DNA of 64,000 nucleotides, from positions 407,455 to 471,454 of the forward strand of contig NZ_BDAE01000003.1 of assembly GCF_002091675.1 (NCBI RefSeq), written 5' to 3'. Positions 19,436 through 28,292 of this stretch are shown here, piece after piece. Each line of letters begins with the position of its first letter. The first letter of the stretch is position 1. The notes beneath the pieces are model-generated. The model saw only the letters and a program-made list of their open reading frames with translations. It ran no database searches and had not been told where the DNA came from. Both the position numbers and the translations under genes were made by a program. Source of the stretch: Pseudomonas luteola NBRC 103146. GTDB lineage: Bacteria; Pseudomonadota; Gammaproteobacteria; Pseudomonadales; Pseudomonadaceae.

Positions 19436-19646
19436 AAGCGTAATGGGCAGGCCAGAACTGTACCTGCAGGGTTAACATGGATAGCCTAATAGCAAAACCC
19501 GTCAAACGTGCTCTTTGAGCAGGTCGATTGACAAGGGGGCCGGCGGGGTTTGACGTAAAAATGTGATTGCCTATGGCTTTATTGAAAATACGTACAGCGA
19601 TAGGAGCGGGAAGTAAACTCGATAAGCGTTAAAAAGCCATTAAGCT

Positions 19647-19680
19647 GAAAGCCTGAGCCGGACTCAGGACACAGGCTTTC
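19647..19680. terminator. Stem-loop after the 63-codon gene, with alternative fold
   Basis: GAAAGCCTG (19647-19655) pairs with CAGGCTTTC (19672-19680). An inner pair CCTGAG (19652-19657) / CTCAGG (19663-19668) overlaps it and is mutually exclusive. It lies just past the stop at 19692 on the minus strand, with a T-rich stretch (GGCTTTTT) further on, so it probably terminates that gene. Confidence 0.5.
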
Positions 19681-19691
19681 AAGCCTGGCGC

Positions 19692-19883
19692 TTAGCAGGC
19701 ATCCAGACGGAAGCAGACTCCTGTCCAGCGCTCAGCCTCCTCACGTGCATCCTGCTCGTTATCGAATTCGGCAATGACTCCGCCATGGGCGTAGAGCACC
19801 GCCCAGGTTTCCTTCAAGGCAACCTGCAACGAGTTGATGAATGATGGAGGCTCTACCGAGCCGTCGACTTCGATGCCAAACAT
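19692..19883 (-). CDS. Small hypothetical protein (63 aa)
   Basis: A short acidic soluble protein beginning MFGIEVDGSVEPPSF and ending CFRLDAC. The start is ATG 19883, preceded by AGGGAA at good spacing. The frame remains open 29 codons further, but that part lacks a ribosome site. The middle (ALKETWAVLYAHGGVIAEFDNEQDAREEAERW) suggests a small alpha/beta fold with a final acidic helix. No signal peptide or metal motif is seen; two cysteines lie near the C-terminus. It is transcribed alone, with a hairpin after it. I do not recognise a family. Confidence 0.6.
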   Translation of the reverse strand: MFGIEVDGSVEPPSFINSLQVALKETWAVLYAHGGVIAEFDNEQDAREEAERWTGVCFRLDAC

Positions 19884-20230
19884 TTTGATTTCCCTATGAA
19901 ATGAAGCAAAACATATTGTTGGAGTTTGGCCATATCCTTCCGTGATGTAAGGCACTGCATGGCGACACACGAAGACCTGTGCGTCTTAATAAAGTTTACG
20001 CCTTGCCATATTTCTTTCATCTTTTTGGTGAGCGGCAGTATCCAAATCTGGTTAGCACTCTCTCGCAAAAATCAATCTTTGTTGAAAATGCCTATCTGGC
20101 TTGAACGGGTTCTCTCAATTGCAGAGGAATCCTGACGGATTTTGGAACATCGGTTCGCCTGGCCGGTCGGTTTTACGAGGAGGGTTCGTACCGGATCGAG
20201 GTAAATCAGACAGTCGTATGGGATTTTTGA

Positions 20231-20259
20231 TTGATCTTGCGGGCGTGTAGTCCTAAAGT
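20231..20259 (+). promoter_or_regulatory. Sigma70-like promoter in the speC leader
   Basis: TTGATC (20231-20236) and TAAAGT (20254-20259) with a 17-bp spacer match four of six positions each. Transcription from it would start near 20266 and run into the terminator at 20322. Confidence 0.35.
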
Positions 20260-20265
20260 TCGCGC

Positions 20266-20353
20266 CCGAACGTCCATGCTGGAAACGATCCATCCGGCTC
20301 AAGTACTGACGACGAGACAGCAAGGTCAACGCTCTAGACATGTTGACCTTTTT
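20266..20353 (+). ncRNA. Candidate small RNA or attenuated speC leader
   Basis: A transcript from the putative promoter would be about 88 nt, with a GC-rich 5' part (the inverted pair GTTCG / CGAAC at 20259-20272 straddles its start) and a 3' intrinsic terminator. No open frame of useful size lies inside. Whether it is an independent sRNA or a prematurely terminated speC 5' leader cannot be told from sequence. Confidence 0.3.
20322..20353 (+). terminator. Intrinsic terminator upstream of speC
   Basis: AAGGTCAAC (20322-20330) and GTTGACCTT (20342-20350) form a perfect 9-bp stem with an 11-base loop followed by T residues to 20353. It reads in the direction of speC but lies about 110 bases before its start. 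Confidence 0.75.
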
Positions 20354-20462
20354 GCTTTCGGCGACGTGCCTTGGGAAGTAGGCGAACCAAAGTGGGGAAA
20401 CGGATTAGGCGTTCAGCAATACCCCTACGAATCCATTTGTTCTGCCATTGGGAGTCCGACGC

Positions 20463-21626
20463 ATGTCCATCCAGGTCGAAGATTACTACTCGCGCGAGAC
20501 CTTCCAGCGAATGAAGTCCTTCGCTGACCAGCATGAAACGCCTTTTGTCGTAATCGATAAAGCCACCATTTCCAGAGCCTACGATGATCTGGTGAACAAT
20601 TTCCCGTTTGCCAAAATTTATTACGCCGTTAAGGCAAACCCAGCCATCGAGATTACTGAGCTCCTGCGCGACAAGGGCTCGAATTTCGACATCGCGTCCA
20701 TCTATGAGCTGGACAAGGTACTGAGCACGGGCGTCAGTCCTGACCGCATCAGCTACGGCAATACGATCAAGAAAGCCAAGGACATTCGCTATTTCTACGA
20801 GAAGGGTGTGCGGATGTTCGCCACCGACTCCGAGGCTGACCTGCGTAATATTGCCAAGGCCGCGCCGGGATCGAAGATCTATGTGCGGATTCTGACCGAA
20901 GGCTCCAATACTGCTGACTGGCCGCTTTCACGCAAGTTTGGCTGCCAGACTGATCTGGCACTGGACCTCCTGATCCTGGCCCGCCAGCTAGGCCTTGTGC
21001 CTTACGGCGTCTCCTTCCACGTTGGCTCGCAACAGCGTGATATCGACGTCTGGGATGCGGCCATCGCCAAGGTCAAGGTGATATTCGAGCGCCTGCGTGA
21101 AGAAGACGGTATCGTCCTGAAGATGATCAACATGGGCGGCGGGTTCCCGGCAAACTATATTGCCAAGACCAACAACCTCGAAACCTATGCTGAAGAGATC
21201 ATCCGCTTTCTGAAGGAAGACTTTGGCGATGAACTTCCGGAAATCATTCTGGAGCCCGGTCGTTCGTTGATTGCCAACGCCGGTATTCTGGTGAGCGAAG
21301 TGGTACTGGTGTCGCGCAAATCGCGCACCGCCGTCGAGCGCTGGGTATACACCGACGTAGGTAAATTTTCCGGTCTGATCGAAACCATGGACGAGTCCAT
21401 CAAGTTTCCGATCTGGGTCGAGAAGAAGGGTGAGATGGAAGAGGTCGTGATTGCCGGCCCTACCTGTGACAGTGCCGACATCATGTATGAACACTACAAG
21501 TATGGTTTGCCACTGAACCTTGCCAGCGGTGACCGTCTGTATTGGTTGTCTACCGGGGCGTACACCACCAGCTACAGTGCTGTGGAATTCAATGGCTTCC
21601 CTCCACTCAAGGCCTATTACCTCTAA
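20463..21626 (+). CDS. speC: Ornithine/lysine decarboxylase, PLP fold type III
   Basis: A 387-residue cytoplasmic decarboxylase making putrescine (and possibly cadaverine) from ornithine or lysine. It belongs to the alanine-racemase-fold group used by Pseudomonas and eukaryotes, not the large E. coli-type SpeC. The PLP lysine is Lys57 in YYAVKANPAIE, the glycine-rich phosphate loop is MINMGGGFPANY, ILEPGRSL follows, and the catalytic cysteine is Cys335 in GPTCDSADIM. The start is ATG 20463 (MSIQVEDYYS); an upstream TTG in frame is less likely. A terminator-like hairpin lies in its leader and another follows its stop. Confidence 0.95.
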   Translation: MSIQVEDYYSRETFQRMKSFADQHETPFVVIDKATISRAYDDLVNNFPFAKIYYAVKANPAIEITELLRDKGSNFDIASIYELDKVLSTGVSPDRISYGNTIKKAKDIRYFYEKGVRMFATDSEADLRNIAKAAPGSKIYVRILTEGSNTADWPLSRKFGCQTDLALDLLILARQLGLVPYGVSFHVGSQQRDIDVWDAAIAKVKVIFERLREEDGIVLKMINMGGGFPANYIAKTNNLETYAEEIIRFLKEDFGDELPEIILEPGRSLIANAGILVSEVVLVSRKSRTAVERWVYTDVGKFSGLIETMDESIKFPIWVEKKGEMEEVVIAGPTCDSADIMYEHYKYGLPLNLASGDRLYWLSTGAYTTSYSAVEFNGFPPLKAYYL

Positions 21627-21638
21627 ATAGCGCCCATA

Positions 21639-21662
21639 AAAAACCCGCTTCGGCGGGTTTTT
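21639..21662. terminator. Bidirectional terminator between speC and the Sel1 gene
   Basis: AAAAACCCGC and GCGGGTTTTT form a perfect 10-bp stem with a TTCG tetraloop and T-runs on both strands, between the convergent stops at 21626 and 21668. Confidence 0.93.
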
Positions 21663-21667
21663 ATCAT

Positions 21668-22486
21668 TCAGACGGTAAGGGGCGTATCGTAGCGCTTGCT
21701 CTGGGCTCTGGTAAGGGCCGCTTGGTCCGTCTCGTCGCCCAATTCGGCGGCGCGCTCGAAATAGCTCAGCCCAATCAGGCGCAGCGCTTCATGGTCGGAG
21801 TCCAACAGTCCTTGCCGGCTGGCCCTGAAAAAATTGAGGTTGCCGGTCTTCAAGGCTTCCTTCAACCAGTGCTGGGCTTCCTCAAGGCGACCCGTTGTTG
21901 CCAGCACTGCCGCATAGCTATATTGACCGCGAAAATCGCCTGCCTCTGCCGACCGCTTGTACCAGTCATGTGCAACCTTTGTATCCCGTGTAACGACAAG
22001 GCCCTCTTCGTAGAAGCGTCCAACGAGGTTCATGGACTTGGCATGGCCCAGCTCAGCGGCTCGTCGGTAGAATAAAAAGGCGCTGTGCTCGTTACGGGAG
22101 ACACCGCGTCCTGTCGCCAGCAGATTGGCATAGTTGTACATGCCCCAGTCCAGGCCCTGTTCAGCGGCCTGACGATAGGCCTCGGCTGCTGCGTGGGCAT
22201 CCTGCTCGCAGCCCCAGCCATGTTCGCGGCAACGTCCTACCATGTTGAGCGCCATCGTGTGGCCTTGATCGGCAGCGATAGTGAACCAGATCAATGCGAG
22301 GCTAGCGTCCTGTGCAATGCCGCGGCCCTCCAGCAGGATCTGGCCTAGCATGGCCTGGGCATCTGGCGAGCCGGCCTTGGCAGCCGTCAGGATGACACGG
22401 GCCGCCTCCCTGGGATTATCCGATGCCAGTGCCTGTTCCAGCGCCTGGTTTTCGAGAACTTCCTGTCGCCTCAAGACGTAGGCCAT
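21668..22486 (-). CDS. Sel1-repeat (TPR-like) protein
   Basis: A 272-residue soluble protein built of about five Sel1-like repeats of roughly 36 residues: AQAMLGQILLEGRG, ALNMVGRCREHGWG, MYNYANLLATGRG, SMNLVGRFYEEGL, QYSYAAVLATTGR and a last degenerate copy. Such solenoids act as protein-interaction scaffolds. There is no signal peptide. It starts two bases after the piuC stop, so it is in one operon with this iron-related hydroxylase; the same neighbour pair is known next to piuA in Pseudomonas aeruginosa. Its function there is unknown to me. Confidence 0.85.
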   Translation of the reverse strand: MAYVLRRQEVLENQALEQALASDNPREAARVILTAAKAGSPDAQAMLGQILLEGRGIAQDASLALIWFTIAADQGHTMALNMVGRCREHGWGCEQDAHAAAEAYRQAAEQGLDWGMYNYANLLATGRGVSRNEHSAFLFYRRAAELGHAKSMNLVGRFYEEGLVVTRDTKVAHDWYKRSAEAGDFRGQYSYAAVLATTGRLEEAQHWLKEALKTGNLNFFRASRQGLLDSDHEALRLIGLSYFERAAELGDETDQAALTRAQSKRYDTPLTV

Positions 22487-22488
22487 GG

Positions 22489-23169
22489 TTATACGTCTAC
22501 CCAGCGGCGTAGCAGGTTGTGATAGGTCCCGGTCAACTGAACCAGTGAAGGATGATCAGGGACGTCGCGGGTCAGGTTTTGAATGGCTGTGTCCATTTCG
22601 AACAGCAGGGCCCGCTGGCTATCTTCGCGAACAAGACTCTGAGTCCAGAAAAACGAGGCATATCGAGTGCCTCGAGTCACCGGCTCCACCTTGTGCAGGC
22701 TGGTGGCCGGATAGAGCACGGCGTCGCCTGCCTTTAGCTTTACGCGCTGTGTGCCGTAGGTGTCCTGAATCACCAGTTCTCCGCCGTCATAGCTGTCGGG
22801 ATCACTGAAAAACACTGTGGTCGAGATATCGGTTCTGACGCGCTCGACGCTGTTTTTCACGTTGCGTACGGCGTTGTCTATATGGAAGTCGAATGAGCCG
22901 CCGGCGGTGTAGCAGTTGATCAAGGGCGGGAAGATCTTGTGGGGCAGTGCCGCAGACATGAATAGGGGATGCTGCCAGAGCCGATGGACGATCGCTTCGC
23001 CGATTTCACGGGTCAACGGATGGTCTTCGGGAAGTTGAAGATTGTGCTTGGCCTTGGCGGATTGATGTCCGGCAGTGATTTTTCCATCACTCCACTGGGT
23101 CTGTTCAAGCGCCTCTCGGATACGAGCCGTTTCTTCAGCAGTAAAGACCTGGGGTATGGCTAGCAGCAT
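22489..23169 (-). CDS. piuC: PKHD-type Fe(II)/2-oxoglutarate dioxygenase PiuC
   Basis: A 226-residue cytoplasmic non-haem iron oxygenase. The iron ligands are visible: the HxD motif in FHIDNA near residue 95 and the distal His in [15 protein letters not shown], with the arginine that binds 2-oxoglutarate shortly after. The start chosen is ATG 23169 (MLLAIPQVF), giving the family's usual length; a start 14 codons further up would run into the Fur-box region. It is divergent from the TonB-dependent receptor and followed by the Sel1 gene. The substrate is not established; the link is to iron-limited growth. Confidence 0.92.
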   Translation of the reverse strand: MLLAIPQVFTAEETARIREALEQTQWSDGKITAGHQSAKAKHNLQLPEDHPLTREIGEAIVHRLWQHPLFMSAALPHKIFPPLINCYTAGGSFDFHIDNAVRNVKNSVERVRTDISTTVFFSDPDSYDGGELVIQDTYGTQRVKLKAGDAVLYPATSLHKVEPVTRGTRYASFFWTQSLVREDSQRALLFEMDTAIQNLTRDVPDHPSLVQLTGTYHNLLRRWVDV

Positions 23170-23196
23170 GACGCGCTCCGACGAGCATAAAAAGCT

Positions 23197-23215
23197 ATTA
23201 ATGATAGTCATTCTC
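23197..23215. promoter_or_regulatory. Fur-box-like palindrome in the piuC/piuA divergent region
   Basis: ATTAATGATAGTCATTCTC matches 15 of 19 positions of the consensus GATAATGATAATCATTATC. It is 28 bases before the piuC ATG and about 135 bases before piuA. A second, weaker AT-rich palindrome (ATAC...GTAT, about 23288-23304) lies nearer piuA. Confidence 0.75.
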
Positions 23216-23348
23216 AGGATTTTTGCAAAAAGTACAGCATAGAACTGCTAGCCGTCTTTAATAATCCAGAATACTCTAAAATACTATTGATACTAATTCG
23301 TATTTGCGTATATTTTCCGCGCCTTCGTTCGTGGGGAATAACTAGAAA

Positions 23349-25592
23349 ATGACGCGTCAAAGTAAGTCGGGCGTTGCGCCTAAACTATTAGTTTCAGCGG
23401 TAGGTGTGGCTATAACGGCTTTTTCCGGCACTACGCTTGCTCAACAGGCGCCCGCCAAGGAAAGTACCGCCAAGGGGTCGAGCGTACTGGACCTGAGCAG
23501 CACTACTGTCCTGGGGGATGAAGAGGGCAGCTATAGTGTTCAGGAGTCGGCATCGTCCAAGTACACGGCGCCGCTGCGTGATACGCCTAAGTCTGTGACG
23601 GTAGTGCCTGCACAGGTAATCCGCGACACGGGTGCGCTGTCGTTGACCGATGCGCTGCGGACTGTGCCTGGTATTACTTTCGGCGCTGGCGAGGGGGGAA
23701 ATCCTCAAGGCGATCGACCGTTCATCCGCGGTTTCAATGCTGAAAGCGATACCTTTGTCGATGGTATGCGCGATGTAGCCTCCCAGACGCGCGAGATCTT
23801 CAATCTGGAGCAGATTGAAGTCAGCAAGGGGCCAGGCTCGGCTTATACCGGTGCGGGTTCTACAGGCGGTAGCCTGAACCTGATTACCAAGACGCCCAAG
23901 CTGCAGAATTTTGTGAACGGCGGCTTTACCTATGGGTCCGATCAGACGCGCCGTACCACGCTCGACGTGAATCAGATGATCACGGATAACGCTGCGTTCC
24001 GTTTGAATCTAATGAAGCATGACGCCAATGTGGCCGGACGTGATGGTCCGGACGTCAGCCGCTGGGGTGTAGCGCCTTCGATCAGTTTTGGCCTTGGCAC
24101 GCCCACGCGTGCGACCTTCTCTTACTATCATCTGGATACAGACGACACGCCTGATTACGGTATACCGTTGACCAACGTCAATCGCAGCGAAGCGAATCCA
24201 AGTCGTCCGGCTCATGTGGACAAGGATAACTGGTACGGTTCTAGCCGTGATTACCGGAAAAGCAAGACGGATAGCGGCACATTCCGTATAGAACATGACC
24301 TGAACGATAACCTGACGCTGTCCAACAGCTTCCGCATGGTACGTACTACGCTGGATTATGTAGCGTCCAACCCGGATGACAGCCGTGGAAACGTGGCCAA
24401 TGGCTATGTCTACCGTTCGCCCAAGAGCCGTAACTCCGTATCCGAAGGATGGGTCAACCAGACCGAGCTCAAATCTCTGTTCAATACGGCAGGTATTGAG
24501 CACACGCTGGTAACCGGTATGGAGTTCAGTTATGAGGACGTGCATAACCGTCCTTACACGTTTAACTCCAGCGCATCGGGATCAACGTGTAACGCTGCGC
24601 TCCTGGCCAGCGGTGACTGCACCAGTTTATACAACCCTACACCGAAAGATGGTTGGGCAGGCACCTACGCTGAAGGCGAGTCTTACACCGATACCGACAC
24701 CAAAACCGCAGCGGGTTATGTATTCGACACGCTAAAGCTCAACGAGCAGTGGTCCATCAATCTGGGGCTGCGTTACGATGATTTTGAAACGCGCTCGAGT
24801 GGTTACACGACGGGTGGTCGCGGAGCCGTAGCGGGTAATTTCAAGCGCGAAAACAAATCGCACTTCTGGAACTACCAAACTGGGATCGTCTATAAGCCAG
24901 TACCCAATGGCAGCATTTATGTCGCCTGGTCGACTTCAAGCAATCCTTCTGGTGAGACCGCTGGCGAAGGGGGCGTAGAGCTTTCTGCAAGCAATACGAG
25001 TCTTGAGCCCGAACGTAACCGTAATTATGAAATCGGGACCAAGTGGGACTTCTTCAATGAAGCGCTCTCGCTTAATGCTGCCGTGTTTCGTACAGACAAG
25101 ACCAATGCCCGAGTCGCCAGCGCCGAGAGCACCTCTTTTCAGGTATTGGACGGCGAGCAGCGTGTCCAGGGCGTGGAGCTGGGCTTCAGTGGCAAGCTGA
25201 CGCCTCACTGGAAAGTATTCGGCGGTTACACCTACTTGGATAGCGAGATCCGCAAGTCGACCACCACTTCCGATGAAGGCAATAAGATGCCTCAGACACC
25301 GGAAAATAACTTCACTCTGTGGACAACTTATGATGTCACTCAGGATTTCACAGTGGGGGGTGGCGCTACGTATGTGGATCGTCAGTTCGGTAATACGGCC
25401 AACTCGACCTACATTCCCTCCTACACGCGCTACGATGCGATGGCGGCTTACCGCGTGACGAAGAATCTGGATCTGCAGCTGAATGTACAGAACCTGACGG
25501 ACAAGCGTTATTTCGACCAGGTGTACTCAACCCATATGGCGCACGTAGCGCCCGGACGTACCGCGCTCCTGAGTGCCAACTTCCATTTCTGA
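23349..25592 (+). CDS. piuA: TonB-dependent siderophore receptor, PiuA/Fiu type
   Basis: A 747-residue outer-membrane receptor. It has a signal peptide (AVGVAITAFSGTTLAQQ), a plug domain (about 50-200) with RDTPKSVTVVPAQVI, DALRTVPGITFGAGEGG, RPFIRGFNAESDTFVDGMRD and EVSKGPGSAYTGAGSTGG, then a beta-barrel ending in aromatic F (ALLSANFHF), the usual outer-membrane insertion signature. Similarity is to catecholate receptors such as Fiu and PiuA. GGGGA lies just before the ATG. Fur-like sites upstream and the reductase and oxygenase neighbours support a role in iron uptake. The ligand is inferred, not shown. Confidence 0.94.
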   Translation: MTRQSKSGVAPKLLVSAVGVAITAFSGTTLAQQAPAKESTAKGSSVLDLSSTTVLGDEEGSYSVQESASSKYTAPLRDTPKSVTVVPAQVIRDTGALSLTDALRTVPGITFGAGEGGNPQGDRPFIRGFNAESDTFVDGMRDVASQTREIFNLEQIEVSKGPGSAYTGAGSTGGSLNLITKTPKLQNFVNGGFTYGSDQTRRTTLDVNQMITDNAAFRLNLMKHDANVAGRDGPDVSRWGVAPSISFGLGTPTRATFSYYHLDTDDTPDYGIPLTNVNRSEANPSRPAHVDKDNWYGSSRDYRKSKTDSGTFRIEHDLNDNLTLSNSFRMVRTTLDYVASNPDDSRGNVANGYVYRSPKSRNSVSEGWVNQTELKSLFNTAGIEHTLVTGMEFSYEDVHNRPYTFNSSASGSTCNAALLASGDCTSLYNPTPKDGWAGTYAEGESYTDTDTKTAAGYVFDTLKLNEQWSINLGLRYDDFETRSSGYTTGGRGAVAGNFKRENKSHFWNYQTGIVYKPVPNGSIYVAWSTSSNPSGETAGEGGVELSASNTSLEPERNRNYEIGTKWDFFNEALSLNAAVFRTDKTNARVASAESTSFQVLDGEQRVQGVELGFSGKLTPHWKVFGGYTYLDSEIRKSTTTSDEGNKMPQTPENNFTLWTTYDVTQDFTVGGGATYVDRQFGNTANSTYIPSYTRYDAMAAYRVTKNLDLQLNVQNLTDKRYFDQVYSTHMAHVAPGRTALLSANFHF

Positions 25593-25605
25593 TGGAAAAG
25601 GCATG

Positions 25606-25632
25606 GCCCGGCTCCTGTGAGCCGGGCTTTTT
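25606..25632 (+). terminator. Intrinsic terminator after piuA
   Basis: GCCCGGCTC and GAGCCGGGC form a perfect 9-bp stem with a CTGT loop followed by five T residues, 14 bases after the piuA stop. It separates piuA from the downstream reductase or reduces read-through. Confidence 0.93.
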
Positions 25633-25712
25633 GTATGGATATCTCTTACCTGCCAGGCGCAGATGGCTCACGCGTTCTGGTTTTTGAATGGCTCGTGGAT
25701 CGAGTGATTTAA

Positions 25713-28247
25713 ATGAAAAAGCTTCTCTTCCAGCTGCATTGGTTTATGGGCATCACGGCAGGACTGGTGCTGGTCATCATCGGCGTGACCGGCGCTGCGT
25801 ATTCGTTCGAGCCGGAGATATCGAACCTGATCAATCGTTCTGCAGCGGTAGAGGAGCGAATGGCTGGAAAGGCGCTGGCACCTTATGAGCTTATCAAGCG
25901 CGTCGAGGCATACGAGGGTAAAAAGGTAACCGGACTATGGGCCGATCTTGTGCTCAACAGTAATGTTCGCGTATTTTTCGAGCCCCCGCCAGGGGAGCGG
26001 CGCGGACCTATGCGCTTTGTTGATGCCTATACCGGCGAGGTATTGAGTGAGCCGATTGGTGCCGACTTCTTCGGGCTCATGCTGCGTCTGCATCGTTTTC
26101 TTGCTGTGGGTGAAACCGGCAAGGCGATTGTGGGTGCCTGTACCCTGATGCTCGTATTCTTCTGTCTGTCCGGTCTCTATCTTCGCTGGCCTAAACAGGT
26201 TGCCAGCTGGCGCGCCTGGTTGACCTTGGATTGGGCCCGTAAAGGGCGCAGCTTCAATTGGGACCTGCATGCTGTCGCAGGCACCTGGTGCCTTATGCTC
26301 TATCTGCTGGCGGCGCTCACGGGGCTCTTCTGGTCCTACGAGTGGTACCGCAACGGCCTGATCCGGTTGTTGGATGATGCGCCTGCCGAGCAGCGAGGCG
26401 AGCGCAAAGGCGGCAGGCCGGAACGTCCTCAGCCAAACGGGGTGCCACCCATCATCAATCATGAGGCCCTTTGGGCAAGCGTGCAGCAAGCGGCCGGTCC
26501 GACGCTGGAAGGTTATACCTTACGCCTGCCCTCGGCAGCCGGTCAGCCGGCAACAGTATTTTATCGCCTTCAGAATGCCGATCATCTACGAGCACTCAAC
26601 AAGCTGGACCTGGATCCGCAAACCGGCGCGGTCCGCAGCCATGAGCGCTACGCTGACAAGAGCATCGGCGGGCAGCTGCTGGGCAGCATCTATGCGCTGC
26701 ACACGGGAGAATACTTCGGGTTGCCGGGGCGGCTGCTAATGTTTCTAGCCAGCCTCGCCATGCCCTTGTTCTTTATCACGGGCTGGTTGCTCTATCTGGA
26801 TCGCCGCCGAAAGAAAAAGGGGATTCGCCAGGCTCGTCGCGAAGTCATACCTACGGCAACAGGGGATGAGCCCTGGTTGATCGGCTTTGCCAGTCAGAGT
26901 GGTTTGGCGGAGCAACTGGCCTGGCAAACCGCCGGCCAGCTACAGGCTGCAGGCCAGCCAGCAACGGTAAAGCCGCTGGCTCAGCTCAATTCTGATGCCT
27001 TGACGGCGGCTCGCAAGGCATTATTTATCGTCAGTACCTTTGGTGATGGCGAGGCTCCAGATAATGCCCGCAAATTCGAGCGCGCCGTGTTGCGGCAGGC
27101 GATATCCCTGAAGCAGCTCTCCTACGGTGTGCTGGCGCTGGGGGATCGGCAATACCCGGATTTCTGTGCGTTTGGACGACGTCTACAGCGCTGGCTGAGC
27201 GGGCAGGGCGCTCACAGTCTGTTCGATACGGTTGAGGTAAACCGGGACGATGAGGTTGCCTTGGGTCTATGGCAGTCTCGCCTGGGCGAGTTGGGTGCCG
27301 TGGCGCATATCCAACCAGCTACTGCTCCGTTCCAGGATTATCACCTGTCGGCCCGTCAGTGCTTGAACCCCAGAGGGCAGGGATGGCCCGTCTTCAGGGT
27401 CGATCTCCAAATGCCGGCAAATTGCTCGTGGGCAGCCGGCGACCTTATCGAAATACTGCCGCGTTATCCTGTGTCATTCGTACAGGAATGGCTAAGTCCA
27501 TTGGGACTTTCTCCAGATTCCCTTGTATGGCTGGACGGGATCGAGTTGCCGTTGGATCAGGCATTGGCAACACGTTTTCTGCCTGAGGACGTGCACCAGA
27601 TGGTAGGCATGCACGCACAGGGATTGGTTGAGGCGCTGCTGCCTTTGGCGGTCAGGCAGTATTCAATTGCATCCCTGCCCGTTGAGGGGACTATGTCACT
27701 GATCATTCGCCAGGAGCGCAAACGAAGTGGGCAGTTGGGTATCGCGTCTGGCTGGCTGACCACCCATGCTCCAGAGGGTGGGCACCTGATGGCACGCCTA
27801 AGACCTAATTCCGCGTTCCATATGCCTCATGACGATCGGCCTGCGCTCCTTATTGGCAACGGCACGGGGATAGCCGGCTTACGGGCACTGCTCAAGGCGC
27901 GCATCGACGCAGGACACAGCCGGAACTGGCTGCTCTTCGGTGAGCGGAATCGTGAGCATGATTTCTTCTACCAGGACGAATTGGAGCACTGGCTGGCGCA
28001 TCGGCAACTTGCCCGGCTTGATCTGGCTTTTTCCCGTGATCAGGAAGACAAGGTATATGTTCAGGATCGCTTGCTGGAATCCACAGAAGACGTCCGAGCC
28101 TGGGTCGAGCAAGGCGCGGTCATTTACGTCTGTGGCAGCTTGCAGGGCATGGCGCGAGGTGTACATGCCGCCCTGGTTGAGATCCTGGGCGAATCGGGCC
28201 TGGAGCGGTTGCAGGAGGAGGGGCGCTACAAGCGGGACGTTTATTGA
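25713..28247 (+). CDS. piuB: PepSY-TM / flavodoxin / FNR-type fused reductase (PiuB-like)
   Basis: An 844-residue inner-membrane flavoprotein. The N-terminal PepSY-associated membrane domain (about 1-375) has LHWFMGITAGLVLVIIGVTGA, a LHRFLAVGETGK loop and two or three further helices with histidines suited to haem. A flavodoxin-like domain (about 385-525) has VSTFGDGEAPDNA. A ferredoxin-NADP reductase-like domain (about 535-844) has RQYSIASLP (FAD) and GNGTGIAGLRALLKAR (NADPH). This layout suggests transmembrane electron transfer from NADPH to periplasmic iron or siderophore. It follows piuA, as in other pseudomonads; function is inferred from context. Confidence 0.88.
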   Translation: MKKLLFQLHWFMGITAGLVLVIIGVTGAAYSFEPEISNLINRSAAVEERMAGKALAPYELIKRVEAYEGKKVTGLWADLVLNSNVRVFFEPPPGERRGPMRFVDAYTGEVLSEPIGADFFGLMLRLHRFLAVGETGKAIVGACTLMLVFFCLSGLYLRWPKQVASWRAWLTLDWARKGRSFNWDLHAVAGTWCLMLYLLAALTGLFWSYEWYRNGLIRLLDDAPAEQRGERKGGRPERPQPNGVPPIINHEALWASVQQAAGPTLEGYTLRLPSAAGQPATVFYRLQNADHLRALNKLDLDPQTGAVRSHERYADKSIGGQLLGSIYALHTGEYFGLPGRLLMFLASLAMPLFFITGWLLYLDRRRKKKGIRQARREVIPTATGDEPWLIGFASQSGLAEQLAWQTAGQLQAAGQPATVKPLAQLNSDALTAARKALFIVSTFGDGEAPDNARKFERAVLRQAISLKQLSYGVLALGDRQYPDFCAFGRRLQRWLSGQGAHSLFDTVEVNRDDEVALGLWQSRLGELGAVAHIQPATAPFQDYHLSARQCLNPRGQGWPVFRVDLQMPANCSWAAGDLIEILPRYPVSFVQEWLSPLGLSPDSLVWLDGIELPLDQALATRFLPEDVHQMVGMHAQGLVEALLPLAVRQYSIASLPVEGTMSLIIRQERKRSGQLGIASGWLTTHAPEGGHLMARLRPNSAFHMPHDDRPALLIGNGTGIAGLRALLKARIDAGHSRNWLLFGERNREHDFFYQDELEHWLAHRQLARLDLAFSRDQEDKVYVQDRLLESTEDVRAWVEQGAVIYVCGSLQGMARGVHAALVEILGESGLERLQEEGRYKRDVY

Positions 28248-28257
28248 CGGATAGCCG

Positions 28258-28292
28258 CTGGCCATTTCCATTTACAGGCAGGAAGTGGCCAG
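28258..28292. terminator. Stem-loop after piuB
   Basis: CTGGCCATTTCC pairs with GGAAGTGGCCAG (one G-U pair) around an 11-base loop, 10 bases after the stop. It has no U-tract, so it may be an mRNA-stabilising or weak termination structure. Confidence 0.5.

Larger units (their letters stand above)
19884..20462. other. Non-coding leader region between the 63-aa gene and speC
   Basis: About 580 bases without a convincing gene. The left part is AT-richer and should carry the promoter of the 63-codon gene. The right part contains a bulged inverted repeat around CCGGTCGG...CCGG (about 20163-20194), a sigma70-like promoter at 20231-20259 and an intrinsic terminator at 20322-20353, then about 110 bases to the speC start. 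Confidence 0.6.
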
